Shown here piece after piece: positions 16,179-24,949 of a DNA stretch of 64,000 nucleotides. Numbering within the stretch: position 1 is the stretch's first letter; each line of letters begins with the position of its first letter. Source of the DNA: an uncultured Lachnospiraceae bacterium (GTDB lineage Bacteria > Bacillota > Clostridia > Lachnospirales > Lachnospiraceae); assembly GCA_910577275.1 (NCBI GenBank), contig CAJTMW010000020.1, forward strand, positions 1-64,000, given 5' to 3'. The position numbers and the translations under genes are program-made. The notes under the pieces were generated by a model, which worked only from the letters and a program-made list of their open reading frames with translations, did no database searches and was not told the DNA's origin.

Positions 16179-16712
16179 CTAACGGTTAAATTCCCTGTCT
16201 CTGCTGTGGTCATGGTACAGATATCCATCCGGCGCAACCTTCAAATGCTCCTGTATCTTTATCTCCCCTTTTTCCTGCCGTTCCTGAAATTTTCCATATC
16301 CGGCATCCGTCAGAAACAGGCGCACCCGGTCTCCTTTGTCACCCACGAAAGAATCACTCGAAAGCACCTCAAAAACAACCATATGCCGCACTTCCGGGTC
16401 AAAGCGTTCCAGTGCCATAATGTCATGCCCTTTCAACTGTTCAGCGCCGGATTTCTGTTTTTCCTCCGCTATCAGTTCTCCGATTGTCCGCCCTTCTTTG
16501 GGCAGGCGGTAATTTTGCCGGATATCATTTACAATCTCCATGCACTCTTTATCCGACAGAGGGCGCAGCTTTTCCATAAGACTGTCGGCTGCCCTCCGCC
16601 GGTCCGGGTCTTTTGCATACCGTGAGGCCATTAACAGTTCATGCAGGATGGCGTATCGTTCGCTCCCTTCCGTCTGGTACAGCATCCGCTTTTCCATTTC
16701 ATTCAGTTCCAT
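16179..16712 (-). CDS. ICE protein of unknown function
   Basis: A 177-residue mostly helical, charged protein. It includes YAILHELLMASRYAKDPDRR and a C-terminal part, RVRLFLTDAGYGKFQERQ, with the look of a helix-turn-strand domain, ending in a His-rich YHDHSRD segment. No family is recognised. The start at ATG 16712 follows AAAGGGG; a longer frame would run through a terminator-like hairpin. It is downstream of parR and upstream of the rep-like gene. Confidence 0.6.
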   Translation of the reverse strand: MELNEMEKRMLYQTEGSERYAILHELLMASRYAKDPDRRRAADSLMEKLRPLSDKECMEIVNDIRQNYRLPKEGRTIGELIAEEKQKSGAEQLKGHDIMALERFDPEVRHMVVFEVLSSDSFVGDKGDRVRLFLTDAGYGKFQERQEKGEIKIQEHLKVAPDGYLYHDHSRDREFNR

Positions 16713-16742
16713 AATTTCCCCTTTCTCTAAAAATCTGCATGA

Positions 16743-16780
16743 AAAAAGGACACGCATCCCACACAAGATGTAATGTCCTT
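16743..16780 (-). terminator. Terminator-like hairpin after parR
   Basis: On the minus strand AAAGGACA pairs with TGTCCTTT; inside, CATC pairs with GATG around an eight-base loop, and T residues follow the outer arm. It ends the parM-parR transcript or attenuates entry into the 16,179 gene. It has sequence and shape in common with the hairpin at 18,302-18,338. Confidence 0.65.
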
Positions 16781-16830
16781 TAGTTCTTTCTATTCAATTT
16801 CACATACAGGCAGTATGCCATAATATCCTG

Positions 16831-17277
16831 TCATCCGCCCATGAAGCTGTCCATAAAATCCAGGGCGGCTTCGTTCAGCTCTTCTGTCTCCGGTGTTTTT
16901 GTCTGTATCTCCACCTGATCCGGTTTCTCTGTCTTTGCTGTATCTGCCTGCATTCCCGGCATTGCCATTGGCATATACGGGTACATCATGGGATAAGGCA
17001 TCTGCGGGAGACTTTTCCTTATTTCCTCCGCTTCCTTCCGGATGCCCTCCTGTATTTTCGCAAGAAGTTCCTCATTGGTAAGATTGGTTTCCTCTTTCCT
17101 GTCATAATAGCCAATCATTGCCTTTGCGATAATGCTTGTGTAGTCCTGTTTCTTCCCATCTGGCGGCTCCTGATAGCAGCCCTGTAAAATCTGCCACGCC
17201 CGCCGCTCCTGCGGCACGTCCATATCAAACCGGCAGGACACTCTTTTGATGTTTTTTATTGCCTGTCTTTTCCCCAT
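16831..17277 (-). CDS. ParR-like DNA-binding partner of ParM
   Basis: A 148-residue protein directly downstream of the ParM-like gene (12-base gap), as parR is in type II segregation loci. The N-terminus is basic with a ribbon-helix-helix-like start (VSCRFDMDVPQERRAWQIL). The middle has a Pro/Met-rich stretch around MPYPMMYPYMPM, and the acidic C-terminus ends EAALDFMDSFMGG, the kind of short hydrophobic helix through which ParR proteins bind ParM filaments. Assignment rests on context and layout, since ParR proteins vary greatly. Confidence 0.7.
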   Translation of the reverse strand: MGKRQAIKNIKRVSCRFDMDVPQERRAWQILQGCYQEPPDGKKQDYTSIIAKAMIGYYDRKEETNLTNEELLAKIQEGIRKEAEEIRKSLPQMPYPMMYPYMPMAMPGMQADTAKTEKPDQVEIQTKTPETEELNEAALDFMDSFMGG

Positions 17278-17289
17278 AAAGCATACCCC

Positions 17290-18207
17290 CTATCCACGCC
17301 GGATGCTCCGTAAAAACCTCTGGTTGGATAAATACTCGTAGCCTTTGGCGTTGGCATGGATATCCTCAATGAAGCGAACCTTATTCTGATCCAGCTTTGC
17401 GAAATGTTTCATCAGCATAGCACCGCCTCCAAGGAAGTGGAGCTTCGCCAGTTCTTCATTATAACCATACTCCCGCAGCTTCCGCATAATCTTGTCAGTA
17501 TAGTCTGACGCACACTCCGCTATCGCTTTCAGATACTTCTCCCCGATATCCGCCGTGCCGTCTTTCAGCACTTTTTTCACGATAGAGTCATCTACAACGA
17601 TATGTACCTTGTTTGTCAGCTCGCTCCGCATCTCGATTACACAGCATTCCACGCCGAAACGCTCCGTATAATATCGGCTGGAATCCGGCTTCCCGTCAAT
17701 GATGAAGATAACGTTCATTGTGCCGTTGCCGATATCCGCCACAATATTAAATCCCCGGTAGCTGGATAAATCCGCCGCAACAGCCGCAAAACCCTGTGCA
17801 TAGACTTCCACGTCCTCAATCTTCACATGGTATCTGGTGTCATTGCACCGGAATGTCACTTCCTTATTCTTCAAAAGATATTTCCGGAAAGTTTCCCCCT
17901 GTTCCCCAAGCCACTTGATGGGGAGGCCTGCCGCAAGGATGACGGAAGCGTTGCATAAGCCCCTGCCCTTTAATTCCTTTGCCAGAGCCGCCAGCGTCAG
18001 TATATAGTAATCTTCATCCCACACCTTATCCATCTGGTACTCTTTGTGGGTAGAGCCAATCTCGTAAAACTTCCCCTCAAACTCTACGGTCATCCCTGCC
18101 AGTTCTGATGCCCTCTCCCTCTGGATAATGCCAGATTCAAAAATGTGATGGGCGGTCTTGATGTTTCCGTATCCGTGGTCAATGCCAATCCTGTAAACCT
18201 GTTCCAT
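17290..18207 (-). CDS. parM: ParM/StbA-like actin-type segregation ATPase
   Basis: A 305-residue actin-like ATPase of the ParM family, which forms filaments that push plasmid copies apart. The phosphate-1 motif RIGIDHGYGNIKTA lies at the start, the phosphate-2 motif IVADIGNGTMNVIFI near residue 155, and the adenosine motif KLHFLGGGAMLM near 260. The start at ATG 18207 is chosen for its AAGGAG site; an ATG at 18225 is possible. With parR it forms a maintenance module on the ICE, which suggests an extrachromosomal phase that must be inherited. Two hairpins lie upstream. Confidence 0.85.
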   Translation of the reverse strand: MEQVYRIGIDHGYGNIKTAHHIFESGIIQRERASELAGMTVEFEGKFYEIGSTHKEYQMDKVWDEDYYILTLAALAKELKGRGLCNASVILAAGLPIKWLGEQGETFRKYLLKNKEVTFRCNDTRYHVKIEDVEVYAQGFAAVAADLSSYRGFNIVADIGNGTMNVIFIIDGKPDSSRYYTERFGVECCVIEMRSELTNKVHIVVDDSIVKKVLKDGTADIGEKYLKAIAECASDYTDKIMRKLREYGYNEELAKLHFLGGGAMLMKHFAKLDQNKVRFIEDIHANAKGYEYLSNQRFLRSIRRG

Positions 18208-18244
18208 AATCTTCTCCTTTTCCAATGAATTGTTGTAATAAAAT

Positions 18245-18280
18245 AAGGACTACCCAAGCACTTACACTTGAATAGTCCTT
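18245..18280 (-). promoter_or_regulatory. Hairpin in the parM leader
   Basis: AAGGACTA and TAGTCCTT form a perfect outer stem, and CAAG/CTTG form an inner stem around an eight-base loop. On the minus strand it is followed by ATTTTATT, so it may be a terminator, attenuator or protein-binding site. It lies 38 bases before the parM start and could hold part of the centromere-like site. Confidence 0.55.
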
Positions 18281-18300
18281 CCCTTCAACTGATTTGCATA

Positions 18301-18338
18301 AAAAAGGGCATCCATCTAACGCAAGATAAATCCCCTTT
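18301..18338 (-). terminator. Second hairpin upstream of parM, related to the one after parR
   Basis: On the minus strand AAAGGG pairs with CCCTTT, an inner ATCT/AGAT pairs around TGCGTT, and a run of six T follows. The flanking sequence (a GCAGT-TGCC side and a TGCAT side) also matches that of 16,743-16,780, so these are two copies of one element of about 80 bases. Confidence 0.6.
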
Positions 18339-18372
18339 AATTTACTTTTCCATACAAAGCAGTTTGCCGCTG

Positions 18373-19095
18373 TTACGCCGCTTTCTGCTGGTGTCTCAAT
18401 GTTACATTCCCATCCTGGAACGGGTGAATCCGTTCAAACTTCACATGTAAGTCCAGAATATCCTCAAAAGTCTTCTCTTCTATTGCGTTATACTCTGTCA
18501 GGAGCGCTTTCATTTTATCGGCAACTTCTTCCGGTAGTGCGGTCTCCAAACCGCCGACTTCGTTAGGCATCTTCTTATAATCACCGACAGCAAACCAGCC
18601 TTTTCTGGAATCGCTTGTACCATTCTTCAGGAACAGATGAAGCTCTTTGATGAACTTCTCAGTCAACGCCGCTTTTGCATTGTCGATAATCATATCAATA
18701 CACCGGAAATGATTTGCCGTTTCAATCACATCGTCCACGTTCAGCACTTCCTTTTCTACGCCGATGGTATTGGTCTCAAAAATGTATCTGGTCTGTTCGT
18801 GAGTCAGTCGGCTCCCCTCCATATGGTTTGAGTTATACGTGAAATCAATCTGTGTCTTATGGTAAATCCCGCCGGAATATTTTGTTTTCTTTTCTTCCTG
18901 CAGAATATCCAGCAACGTAACAGGAGATACCTCTTTTTTATTGGTACGCTCCGGTTTCTCAGCATTTTCAGGAATGTTCCAGGTTTTACCGGTAAGAAAT
19001 GCTCCGATTACCCGACCCTGGGAACAGTAATTTCTAACGCTGCGTTCCGACACATTCCATTTTTTCGCTGTTTCAGTGACTGAAAGGTATCGCAT
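18373..19095 (-). pseudogene. HTH-Fic family gene, cut at the Fic active-site motif
   Basis: An N-terminal MerR/excisionase-like helix-turn-helix (YLSVTETAKKWNVSERSVRN, about residues 2-24) is joined to a Fic domain of the stand-alone HTH-Fic type: FTYNSNHMEGSRLTHEQTRY has the inhibitory [ST]xxxEG-like segment and FERIHPFQDGN begins the active-site motif. After GN, where GR should follow, the sequence changes to unrelated codons and stops after nine more residues. The rest of the Fic domain is missing, so the product would be inactive. The start at 19095 has a GGAGG site. The best explanation is that the ICE inserted here. Confidence 0.75.
18396..18412. other. Probable right attachment junction of the ICE
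   Basis: On the minus strand the Fic codons run GAT-GGG-AAT-G up to 18405 and then leave the family sequence (TAACATTG onward). Everything to the left is ICE-type DNA and everything to the right is not. The exact base is uncertain by a few positions because the other end is outside the window. Confidence 0.5.
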
Positions 19096-19119
19096 CTGCC
19101 CTCCTCCGCAATAATTCAA

Positions 19120-19660
19120 ATCAATAATTACATCAAACTGTTAATAGTATACCATATCATCGGCAATATAATCAATCCTCTTATACTCCACACTAATCCT
19201 TTTTGCCGTTTCCGGCATTTTTTGTAATCCGCCTCCTGCCTCATAAACCCTGGCATCGTCCCCGTCGGTTATTTCCAGATGCGCCGGGTGGCTCTTTCAA
19301 TATTGGAAATGCCGAAATCGTGCATGAAAATATCTTCTTTGGCGGATTACCCAGCCGCCCTGAGTCCGGCAACCTTTTTCATTTTTTTAAGCAGTCACTG
19401 GTATTTGCAGGAATACTGCTATGTAAGAAATAATTTCCGTTTATTCAGAATATCCCATATGTCAAATTTAAAAATACTGAATGAGGCTTTTACACCGCGA
19501 AATTATCAAAAGCCAATTTTAGACTTTTCAGAGACCCGGAAAACTATGCGCATAAAAGCCAAAATCCGTAATCATTATTGTTGATTTTCCTTTCATAGAA
19601 AATGACTACACTATGATATTCTTCTCAGCTTAAAAAATAAGTGCGAATGTTTGGAACCGC
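19120..19660. other. Stretch without a convincing gene
   Basis: Only short open frames without recognisable products. A minus-strand frame ending near 19,150 (KRISVEYKRIDYIADDMVY at its end) reads like a natural protein tail and may be the remains of a gene upstream of the HTH-Fic gene. A GCCGTTTCCGGC hairpin lies near 19,204. Confidence 0.3.
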
Positions 19661-19664
19661 CGCA

Positions 19665-19810
19665 TTTTCGCGAAAACATGAAGCGTAAAGTCAAATACCC
19701 CACAGCAGAGCTGCGGGGTATTGACCCCTCGCCGGGGCGGCATCTGCTCTTCTTCGAAGAACAGATAAGCCTCGCGGCATTCGTCAAATGGATGCTCCGC
19801 ATCCGCTTGA
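19665..19810. repeat. Cluster of five consecutive palindromes
   Basis: In about 146 bases there are: TTTTCGCGAAAA (19665-19676); AATACCCC/GGGGTATT with inner CAGC/GCTG (19694-19722); CCCC/GGGG around TCGCC (19725-19737); TTCTTCGAAGAA with outer ATCTG/CAGAT (19742-19766); and GGATGC/GCATCC with outer TCAA/TTGA (19784-19810). The minus strand is open in two frames here, but the palindromes explain the sequence better than a protein does. It may be a structured RNA or a short mobile repeat (MITE or REP-like). I recall similar short frames in other Lachnospiraceae, but cannot check this. Confidence 0.6.
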
Positions 19811-19939
19811 CTCATTGCTCGCGGGAATAAATGATATTGCTGCTATCTATGAAAAGTAATTCTTAAGGATGGTAACTGTCGGCAAATTTCCGCATCTTTA
19901 TTTTTACTTCAATGCTGACATTCAGAAAATCTTTAAAGA

Positions 19940-21109
19940 TTATTCCGGTAACAGACAGTCATCCTGCTCATACTCTCTTATGGTCATCTCATAGATTGCC
20001 GATGTTCCGTATCCACTCACATTTTCTTCTGCGTTCTGAAAATTCAGGACTTCCACATTAATCTGATTTGGCAGAAAGGTAATATGAAGCGTTCCCGCAC
20101 CGCCCTGGCCATCGTCTGTAAACTTGTAAAACAGCTCGCCGTTTTGAATTGTACCTGCAATATTCTCCAATGACGTAATCTGCCCCGTCGTTTCCTGTTC
20201 TGTAAAGAGAGTTCCGTAAAATTCATTGCCATTGCTGATACTGCATGTCAGCCTGTTTCCGCTATCCGGCATAGGATTCTCATATGCCACGACATAGCCG
20301 GGACTTACCGTCCAATTTCCCGAGTAGCTTTCATAATTTGTAAGCGGTTCATTTCCGTTAATCAGTTGAAGCAGCCGGTTGATATCTTTCGCCAGCACAT
20401 TGCTTACCCACGGAAGATAGCCGTTAATCTTATCGCTGAGCTCCTCATTATAAGTAAAATCGTCGCCACAGTCTTCATATATCCGCACTTCCACATGCGG
20501 CACCGCCCCCTGCGGTCCAATACCCGTCATATACTCTGGTCCTATGACTACGTCCTCTTTTCCGTCCGCATTTGTATCCGTAAATATGACAAACTTCACA
20601 TCCCAGTACAAACCATAACCACTGGTATGATTTTCACTGATATACGGAAACTGATACAGGATTTCTTCATTTTTTAACAGATAGAAGGTGACGTCTTCCA
20701 GGTCTCCGTTCGGGGAATCGGGTTCGTATGACAAAAACCTCACCTCTCCCCAGTCATTTAACTTAACCTGAAAGGACTGTTCCTCTATGATTCTATCTGC
20801 GTCCAGCTTATTCTTTGCCTGGTCGTCGGACTCTTCTTTTGATACTCGCTCCGTCTCTTTCAATTGAGCCGTTCGTTCCGGTAGCCCCGATTGTTCTGAT
20901 TCCTCTGATTGTTCCGTTTCCTTTGATTGTTCCGGCATTCTCTCGTCCGCTATGCTTCCCTCTTTTGTATTCTGCTGTAATTGCGAAGCGGTATCCGAAT
21001 CTGTCTGTTTCTGTATTTCCTGCCCGGCACAGCCCACAAGCAGCAGGAGCGCCGCCGCAATTTCCAATATGACTATGCCTCCTGCCTTTTTCCTATCCTT
21101 TATTTTCAT
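19940..21109 (-). CDS. Secreted lipoprotein of unknown function
   Basis: A 389-residue lipoprotein: basic start, hydrophobic core (IVILEIAAALLLL) and the lipobox LVGC, which would be lipidated and anchored outside the membrane. A long Glu/Gln/Ser/Thr-rich linker follows (about 30-90). The folded part has FTDTNADGKEDVVIGPEYMT near the middle, a calcium-binding-like DxNxDGxxD loop of the sort seen in VCBS/FG-GAP repeats. No enzyme motif is seen. The ATG at 21109 is preferred over an upstream GTG because AAAGGG precedes it. It is transcribed on its own. Confidence 0.65.
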   Translation of the reverse strand: MKIKDRKKAGGIVILEIAAALLLLVGCAGQEIQKQTDSDTASQLQQNTKEGSIADERMPEQSKETEQSEESEQSGLPERTAQLKETERVSKEESDDQAKNKLDADRIIEEQSFQVKLNDWGEVRFLSYEPDSPNGDLEDVTFYLLKNEEILYQFPYISENHTSGYGLYWDVKFVIFTDTNADGKEDVVIGPEYMTGIGPQGAVPHVEVRIYEDCGDDFTYNEELSDKINGYLPWVSNVLAKDINRLLQLINGNEPLTNYESYSGNWTVSPGYVVAYENPMPDSGNRLTCSISNGNEFYGTLFTEQETTGQITSLENIAGTIQNGELFYKFTDDGQGGAGTLHITFLPNQINVEVLNFQNAEENVSGYGTSAIYEMTIREYEQDDCLLPE

Positions 21110-21340
21110 TTTTTCCCTTTTCACTACCTTTTCCGTATTTTCTCCTCATATCTACCGCCGCCAGCAATTGTTCTTTCATAGCCGCTCAGCTAATCCTGCC
21201 AACACGGCCGTTACCGTCAGAAATCGGTTCACAAGTCAAGGATTTTCTTCATACACAAGCTTGCTCATTTCGGTGAAATCATCAGAAGATAGTATAATGT
21301 CTTTTCCCATGAATGTCTATTGATAAATTCACTAAGAAAA

Positions 21341-21360
21341 GGGGCAGTTTCAACCGCCCC
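21341..21360 (-). terminator. Terminator of the sugar operon
   Basis: GGGGC and GCCCC with inner GTT/AAC form a short, strong stem; on the minus strand TTTTCTTA follows. It starts two bases after the AraC-like gene and would end the whole GH127-to-AraC transcript. Confidence 0.8.
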
Positions 21361-21362
21361 GA

Positions 21363-22166
21363 TTATCTTACAATCTTTATTATCTCTGGCACATCTCCTC
21401 TATGTTGGGCTTTCCAATACTGCGGTGATACTTTTTCTCTTTTCATAAATGCCTTATATAATAAAGAGGGAGATGTATATCCAACATCTTCGCTTATCTG
21501 AGAAATTGACTTTGTACTGGTTAAAAGAAGCTGTTTTGCTTTTTGAATCCGCAAACGTACCACATACTCATATATAGAGAGTTGAAATTGTCTTTTAAAT
21601 GTCCTTCCCAGATAATCATTACAATACCCAAATTGAGAAGCTAAATCTTCCAAATAAATTGCTTTGTCAAAATTGCTAAGAAGATATTGACGAATTTGAA
21701 ATGCAACTCCATTTTGAGTTGCCTGAAATTCTTCTTTAATTTTTAACAGAATATAATTAAAAATGATTTTTCCATAAAGTATCCCGTTTTTCATATCACT
21801 TTGATTTTCATATAATTCTTTTACCAATGGATAAATAGACTGTATATTGAATTTCCCAGTAATTGGCAGAACTGCCCCTGCGTATTCTGCATTATCAAGA
21901 TACTTTCCTTCAAAATGCACATAAAAATACTCAGGGGCAGGAGACCCGACATTCCCTCTCTGTAAAAGATTGTCTCTTTGAATATACCACGTATTTTCGG
22001 ATATTGAAATTTCCTTCCCATCTTCTTCAAAATTTAATGTGTTTTTAAAAATAAGTAAAAAAACACTTTTATTCCACTTTCGTGTAATATGCTTTTCATT
22101 TGGAAGAAATTTTCGAAATTCGCATCCTTCAAAATGTATTTCCTGAGACAAATCTAAATAGTACAC
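21363..22166 (-). CDS. AraC family transcriptional regulator
   Basis: A 267-residue AraC/XylS regulator. The N-terminal 155 residues form the cupin-like sugar-sensing domain (YFYVHFEGKYLD, ISENTWYIQRDN). The C-terminal pair of helix-turn-helices is at about 175-260: AIYLEDLASQFGYCNDYLGRTFK, then KSISQISEDVGYTSPSLLYKAFMKREKVSPQYWK (given here only as landmarks). It overlaps the end of the GH2 gene by 13 bases and is the last gene of the sugar operon, which it probably controls in response to a sugar made by these enzymes. Confidence 0.85.
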   Translation of the reverse strand: MYYLDLSQEIHFEGCEFRKFLPNEKHITRKWNKSVFLLIFKNTLNFEEDGKEISISENTWYIQRDNLLQRGNVGSPAPEYFYVHFEGKYLDNAEYAGAVLPITGKFNIQSIYPLVKELYENQSDMKNGILYGKIIFNYILLKIKEEFQATQNGVAFQIRQYLLSNFDKAIYLEDLASQFGYCNDYLGRTFKRQFQLSIYEYVVRLRIQKAKQLLLTSTKSISQISEDVGYTSPSLLYKAFMKREKVSPQYWKAQHRGDVPEIIKIVR

Positions 22167-23953
22167 CTGCGATACCCCGCCATCCGTTCATTAATTTCCT
22201 GAATTTGTTCCGGTTTCACTTTATAATTCCACTTCATATCTAATAATCCGTTCACTTCCTGTTGTACATCTGTCAATTGTGTATAGCAGTAACCACAAAC
22301 AAAAGGCAAATTTTTTATAGCCGTTGTAATCTTGTCGAATCTTCGGATAAATTCTTCCTGTGACTTTACTTTATTTCCATAGCCCCATCCGGATTCCCCA
22401 TTATCAAATGCAATACCGCCAAACTCGCTTATAATGACAGGCTGGCCATGATATACATATCCGTCAGCTAACGCTGCCCGCTCTTTGTTATGATATACTT
22501 TGCCTTTTAATATCTGCTCCATAAAGTCCAAATAACGCATTCCCAGGGTTTCCCCATCTTCCTCATAATCATGAAGCGTAATTATATCTGATACCGTATG
22601 TTCCCACCCATCGTTAGTAATCACCGGCCGGAATGGGTCTATACCTTTAGTTAAATGATAGATGGCTTCCGTAAAATGCTGCATGTCTTTTCTGGATTTC
22701 ACTCCGCTAATTCCCCATGATTCATTGAATGGGGTCCATACAATGACACAGGGATGATTATAATTCTGCCTGACCATTTCTAACCATTCTTTTGTAAATT
22801 CCGACTGTGATTCATCTGTAAACCGGTAAGCTGCCGGTGCTTCCCCCCATACAAGCATGCCTTTGACATCGCACCAATACAAGAAACGTTCATCCTCAAT
22901 TTTCTGATGTTTACGAAGACCGTTATATCCAAGCTCTGATATCCTTTCTATATCTTTTATTAACGCCTCTTCATCAGGCGGTGTCAAATGTGAATCTTTC
23001 CAATAGCCCTGGTCCAAAATCAGTTTCTGATACAACGGTTTTCCATTTAAAAGAATGTTCTGACCATCAATTTCAATTTCTCTCATTCCAAAATAGGAGC
23101 CTACTTCATCCAGGGTATTTTCGTTTTTTATAACCCGAAAGCAAATGTCATAAAGTTCGGGTGTCTCTGGCGACCATGTTCTTATCCCCCATTCGAATCC
23201 ATTGTCTTGTATTGTTGAAATTTCTATCGAAAAATTTACATGACCGGACATTGCTGCAACAGATATTTTATTAATCAGCCTGTCTTCAAATGTAACCTCT
23301 GCTTCAATCATCAGGTTATCCGAAAAGCTTCCTTTCGGCGCAATCAAATCGAGCGCTACATCCAGACATCCGGTTAAAAGACTTGGCGTCATCTTCACAT
23401 TTAAAATACTGATTTCCGGCACCAGCTCTGACCATACTGTTTTCCAAATGCCTGTGGTCTGCACATACCAGCACTGAAAGCTTTCCTCTGCCCAACGCTG
23501 TTTCCCTCTGGGGTACTGATGGTCAAAAGAGTCCTCAACCTTTACTGTAAATATATTCTCCCCATCCTTTATTAAAGTAGTCACATCAAAAGAAAACCTT
23601 GTGTATCCCCCTATGTGTACACCGGCATACTGCCCGTTTACCCATAATTTTGTTTTGAAATCGCTGCCTTCAAAATGGATAACATATTTATTGCTTTTTA
23701 ACTGCTTTCCATTTACATACACAGCTCTCTGATACCATATATTATCATGATGCTGTTCGTCACCGATTCCGCTTTTCTCAGTTTCAAATGTGAAAGGAAC
23801 TATAATTTCCATCTGCCCGGGGAAATTCATATACCATTGTTCCTTTTCCCCCTGATTACAATCGTCAAATGCAAAGTCCCAAACGCCGTTCAGATTATAC
23901 CAGTTATTGCGTACAAACTGCGGTCTGGGGTAATCCTGTTTATAGCACTTCAT
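22154..23953 (-). CDS. Glycoside hydrolase family 2 enzyme
   Basis: A 599-residue GH2 protein with the usual three parts: an N-terminal jelly-roll sugar-binding domain (WYQRAVYVNGKQL, LWVNGQYAGVHIGGYTRFSF), an immunoglobulin-like middle and a TIM-barrel end. The catalytic acid/base is the Glu of WTPFNESWG and the nucleophile is likely the Glu of PVIISEFGG. GH2 includes beta-galactosidases, beta-glucuronidases and alpha-L-arabinofuranosidase-like enzymes; the exact substrate cannot be read. No signal peptide, so it acts in the cytoplasm on imported oligosaccharide. It overlaps the upstream gene by four bases. Confidence 0.85.
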   Translation of the reverse strand: MKCYKQDYPRPQFVRNNWYNLNGVWDFAFDDCNQGEKEQWYMNFPGQMEIIVPFTFETEKSGIGDEQHHDNIWYQRAVYVNGKQLKSNKYVIHFEGSDFKTKLWVNGQYAGVHIGGYTRFSFDVTTLIKDGENIFTVKVEDSFDHQYPRGKQRWAEESFQCWYVQTTGIWKTVWSELVPEISILNVKMTPSLLTGCLDVALDLIAPKGSFSDNLMIEAEVTFEDRLINKISVAAMSGHVNFSIEISTIQDNGFEWGIRTWSPETPELYDICFRVIKNENTLDEVGSYFGMREIEIDGQNILLNGKPLYQKLILDQGYWKDSHLTPPDEEALIKDIERISELGYNGLRKHQKIEDERFLYWCDVKGMLVWGEAPAAYRFTDESQSEFTKEWLEMVRQNYNHPCVIVWTPFNESWGISGVKSRKDMQHFTEAIYHLTKGIDPFRPVITNDGWEHTVSDIITLHDYEEDGETLGMRYLDFMEQILKGKVYHNKERAALADGYVYHGQPVIISEFGGIAFDNGESGWGYGNKVKSQEEFIRRFDKITTAIKNLPFVCGYCYTQLTDVQQEVNGLLDMKWNYKVKPEQIQEINERMAGYRRCTI

Positions 23954-24933
23954 CCCCTGCCTCCCTGTTTATCAAACCCCAGGTCGGCGCCATCATGGAA
24001 CGCCACTCCAATCTGCTCTACAAATGCACGTCTCCCGTTATACCACAAAATCCATCTGTCATTCTCTCTTTCATAAATTGCAAAAGGTTTATAAGCCGCC
24101 TCACAGTCCCAACTTCCTGCACGTCCTCCTACAATAATCGGATTATCAGGATGACGTTCCCAGTTTTCAATCCCATCTCTGGAACGCGCTAAATTAATAC
24201 GGGCTTTATCAATATCCTCAAAGCCAATGTAGAACATATAATACCAGTCTTCATAACGAGTCACCTGACATGCTGTTACTTTTTCTCTTTCCCAAAGATT
24301 GCCGGGAATCGCCTCCAGAACCGGATTCCCTGCATATGTTTCCCAGTTAATTCCATCCGTGCTTTCTGCGTAACCGATTGCGTCCGGCTCAAACCAGCCG
24401 CCTCCGGAATACCACATACGAAACTTTTTTATATTTTCATCCCAAAGAACATGCGGGCACATTAATGATTTCTTTTCCCACGGTTGCGTTGGCTTCATAA
24501 CTGCGTTATCCCTGCGTTCCCAATGAATTCCGTCCACGCTGGTGGCTAATCCTATCCAGGAAAATGCCGTTTCCTCATCCTGATAAAGTATATGTTGCTC
24601 ATTAACCAAAGTTCCGCATACCTGTCCACTATACCACATCCAGTATATTCCTGCATGGAACACAACACTGATACGGTTCACATCATCTTCCCAGCCGGAT
24701 TCCGGTCTCGGCCCCATGACTATTGTCGGTTCATTCCAGCTAAGTCCGTCTTCGCTTTCTACCATAGCGATGCTTTTTTTACTACGCCATGAGAAGTACA
24801 TTCGATAACCGCCTTCTGTTTTAGGAAGTACCGAGACATCAAAGCATTCTCCCAATTCATTTCCAATTACAGGATTATTCTCATATCTTCTCCATCCAGA
24901 TGCACATCCCTGTTTTAAAGTATCAATCTTCAT
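23950..24933 (-). CDS. Five-bladed beta-propeller glycosidase (GH43/GH32/GH130-like)
   Basis: A 327-residue protein made of repeated blade motifs: KSIAMVESEDGLSW, IGLATSVDGIHWER, IGYAESTDGINWE and NLARSRDGIENWE, each the strand-turn pattern (xxxAxSxDGxxWxx) of furanosidase-type propellers. The YENNPVIG beginning and PDNPIIVG are also typical. Catalytic carboxylates cannot be named with certainty. No signal peptide. In this operon, with a GH127 enzyme, it probably removes an arabinose- or related sugar unit inside the cell. It overlaps the GH2 start by four bases. Confidence 0.7.
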   Translation of the reverse strand: MKIDTLKQGCASGWRRYENNPVIGNELGECFDVSVLPKTEGGYRMYFSWRSKKSIAMVESEDGLSWNEPTIVMGPRPESGWEDDVNRISVVFHAGIYWMWYSGQVCGTLVNEQHILYQDEETAFSWIGLATSVDGIHWERRDNAVMKPTQPWEKKSLMCPHVLWDENIKKFRMWYSGGGWFEPDAIGYAESTDGINWETYAGNPVLEAIPGNLWEREKVTACQVTRYEDWYYMFYIGFEDIDKARINLARSRDGIENWERHPDNPIIVGGRAGSWDCEAAYKPFAIYERENDRWILWYNGRRAFVEQIGVAFHDGADLGFDKQGGRG

Positions 24934-24949
24934 ATAATAAACCCTCCTT

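Noticed and set aside
19611..19815. Two overlapping minus-strand frames of 61-63 codons
   Set aside because: They cover the five-palindrome cluster, are open in two frames at once and have no known domain; the structure is a better explanation.
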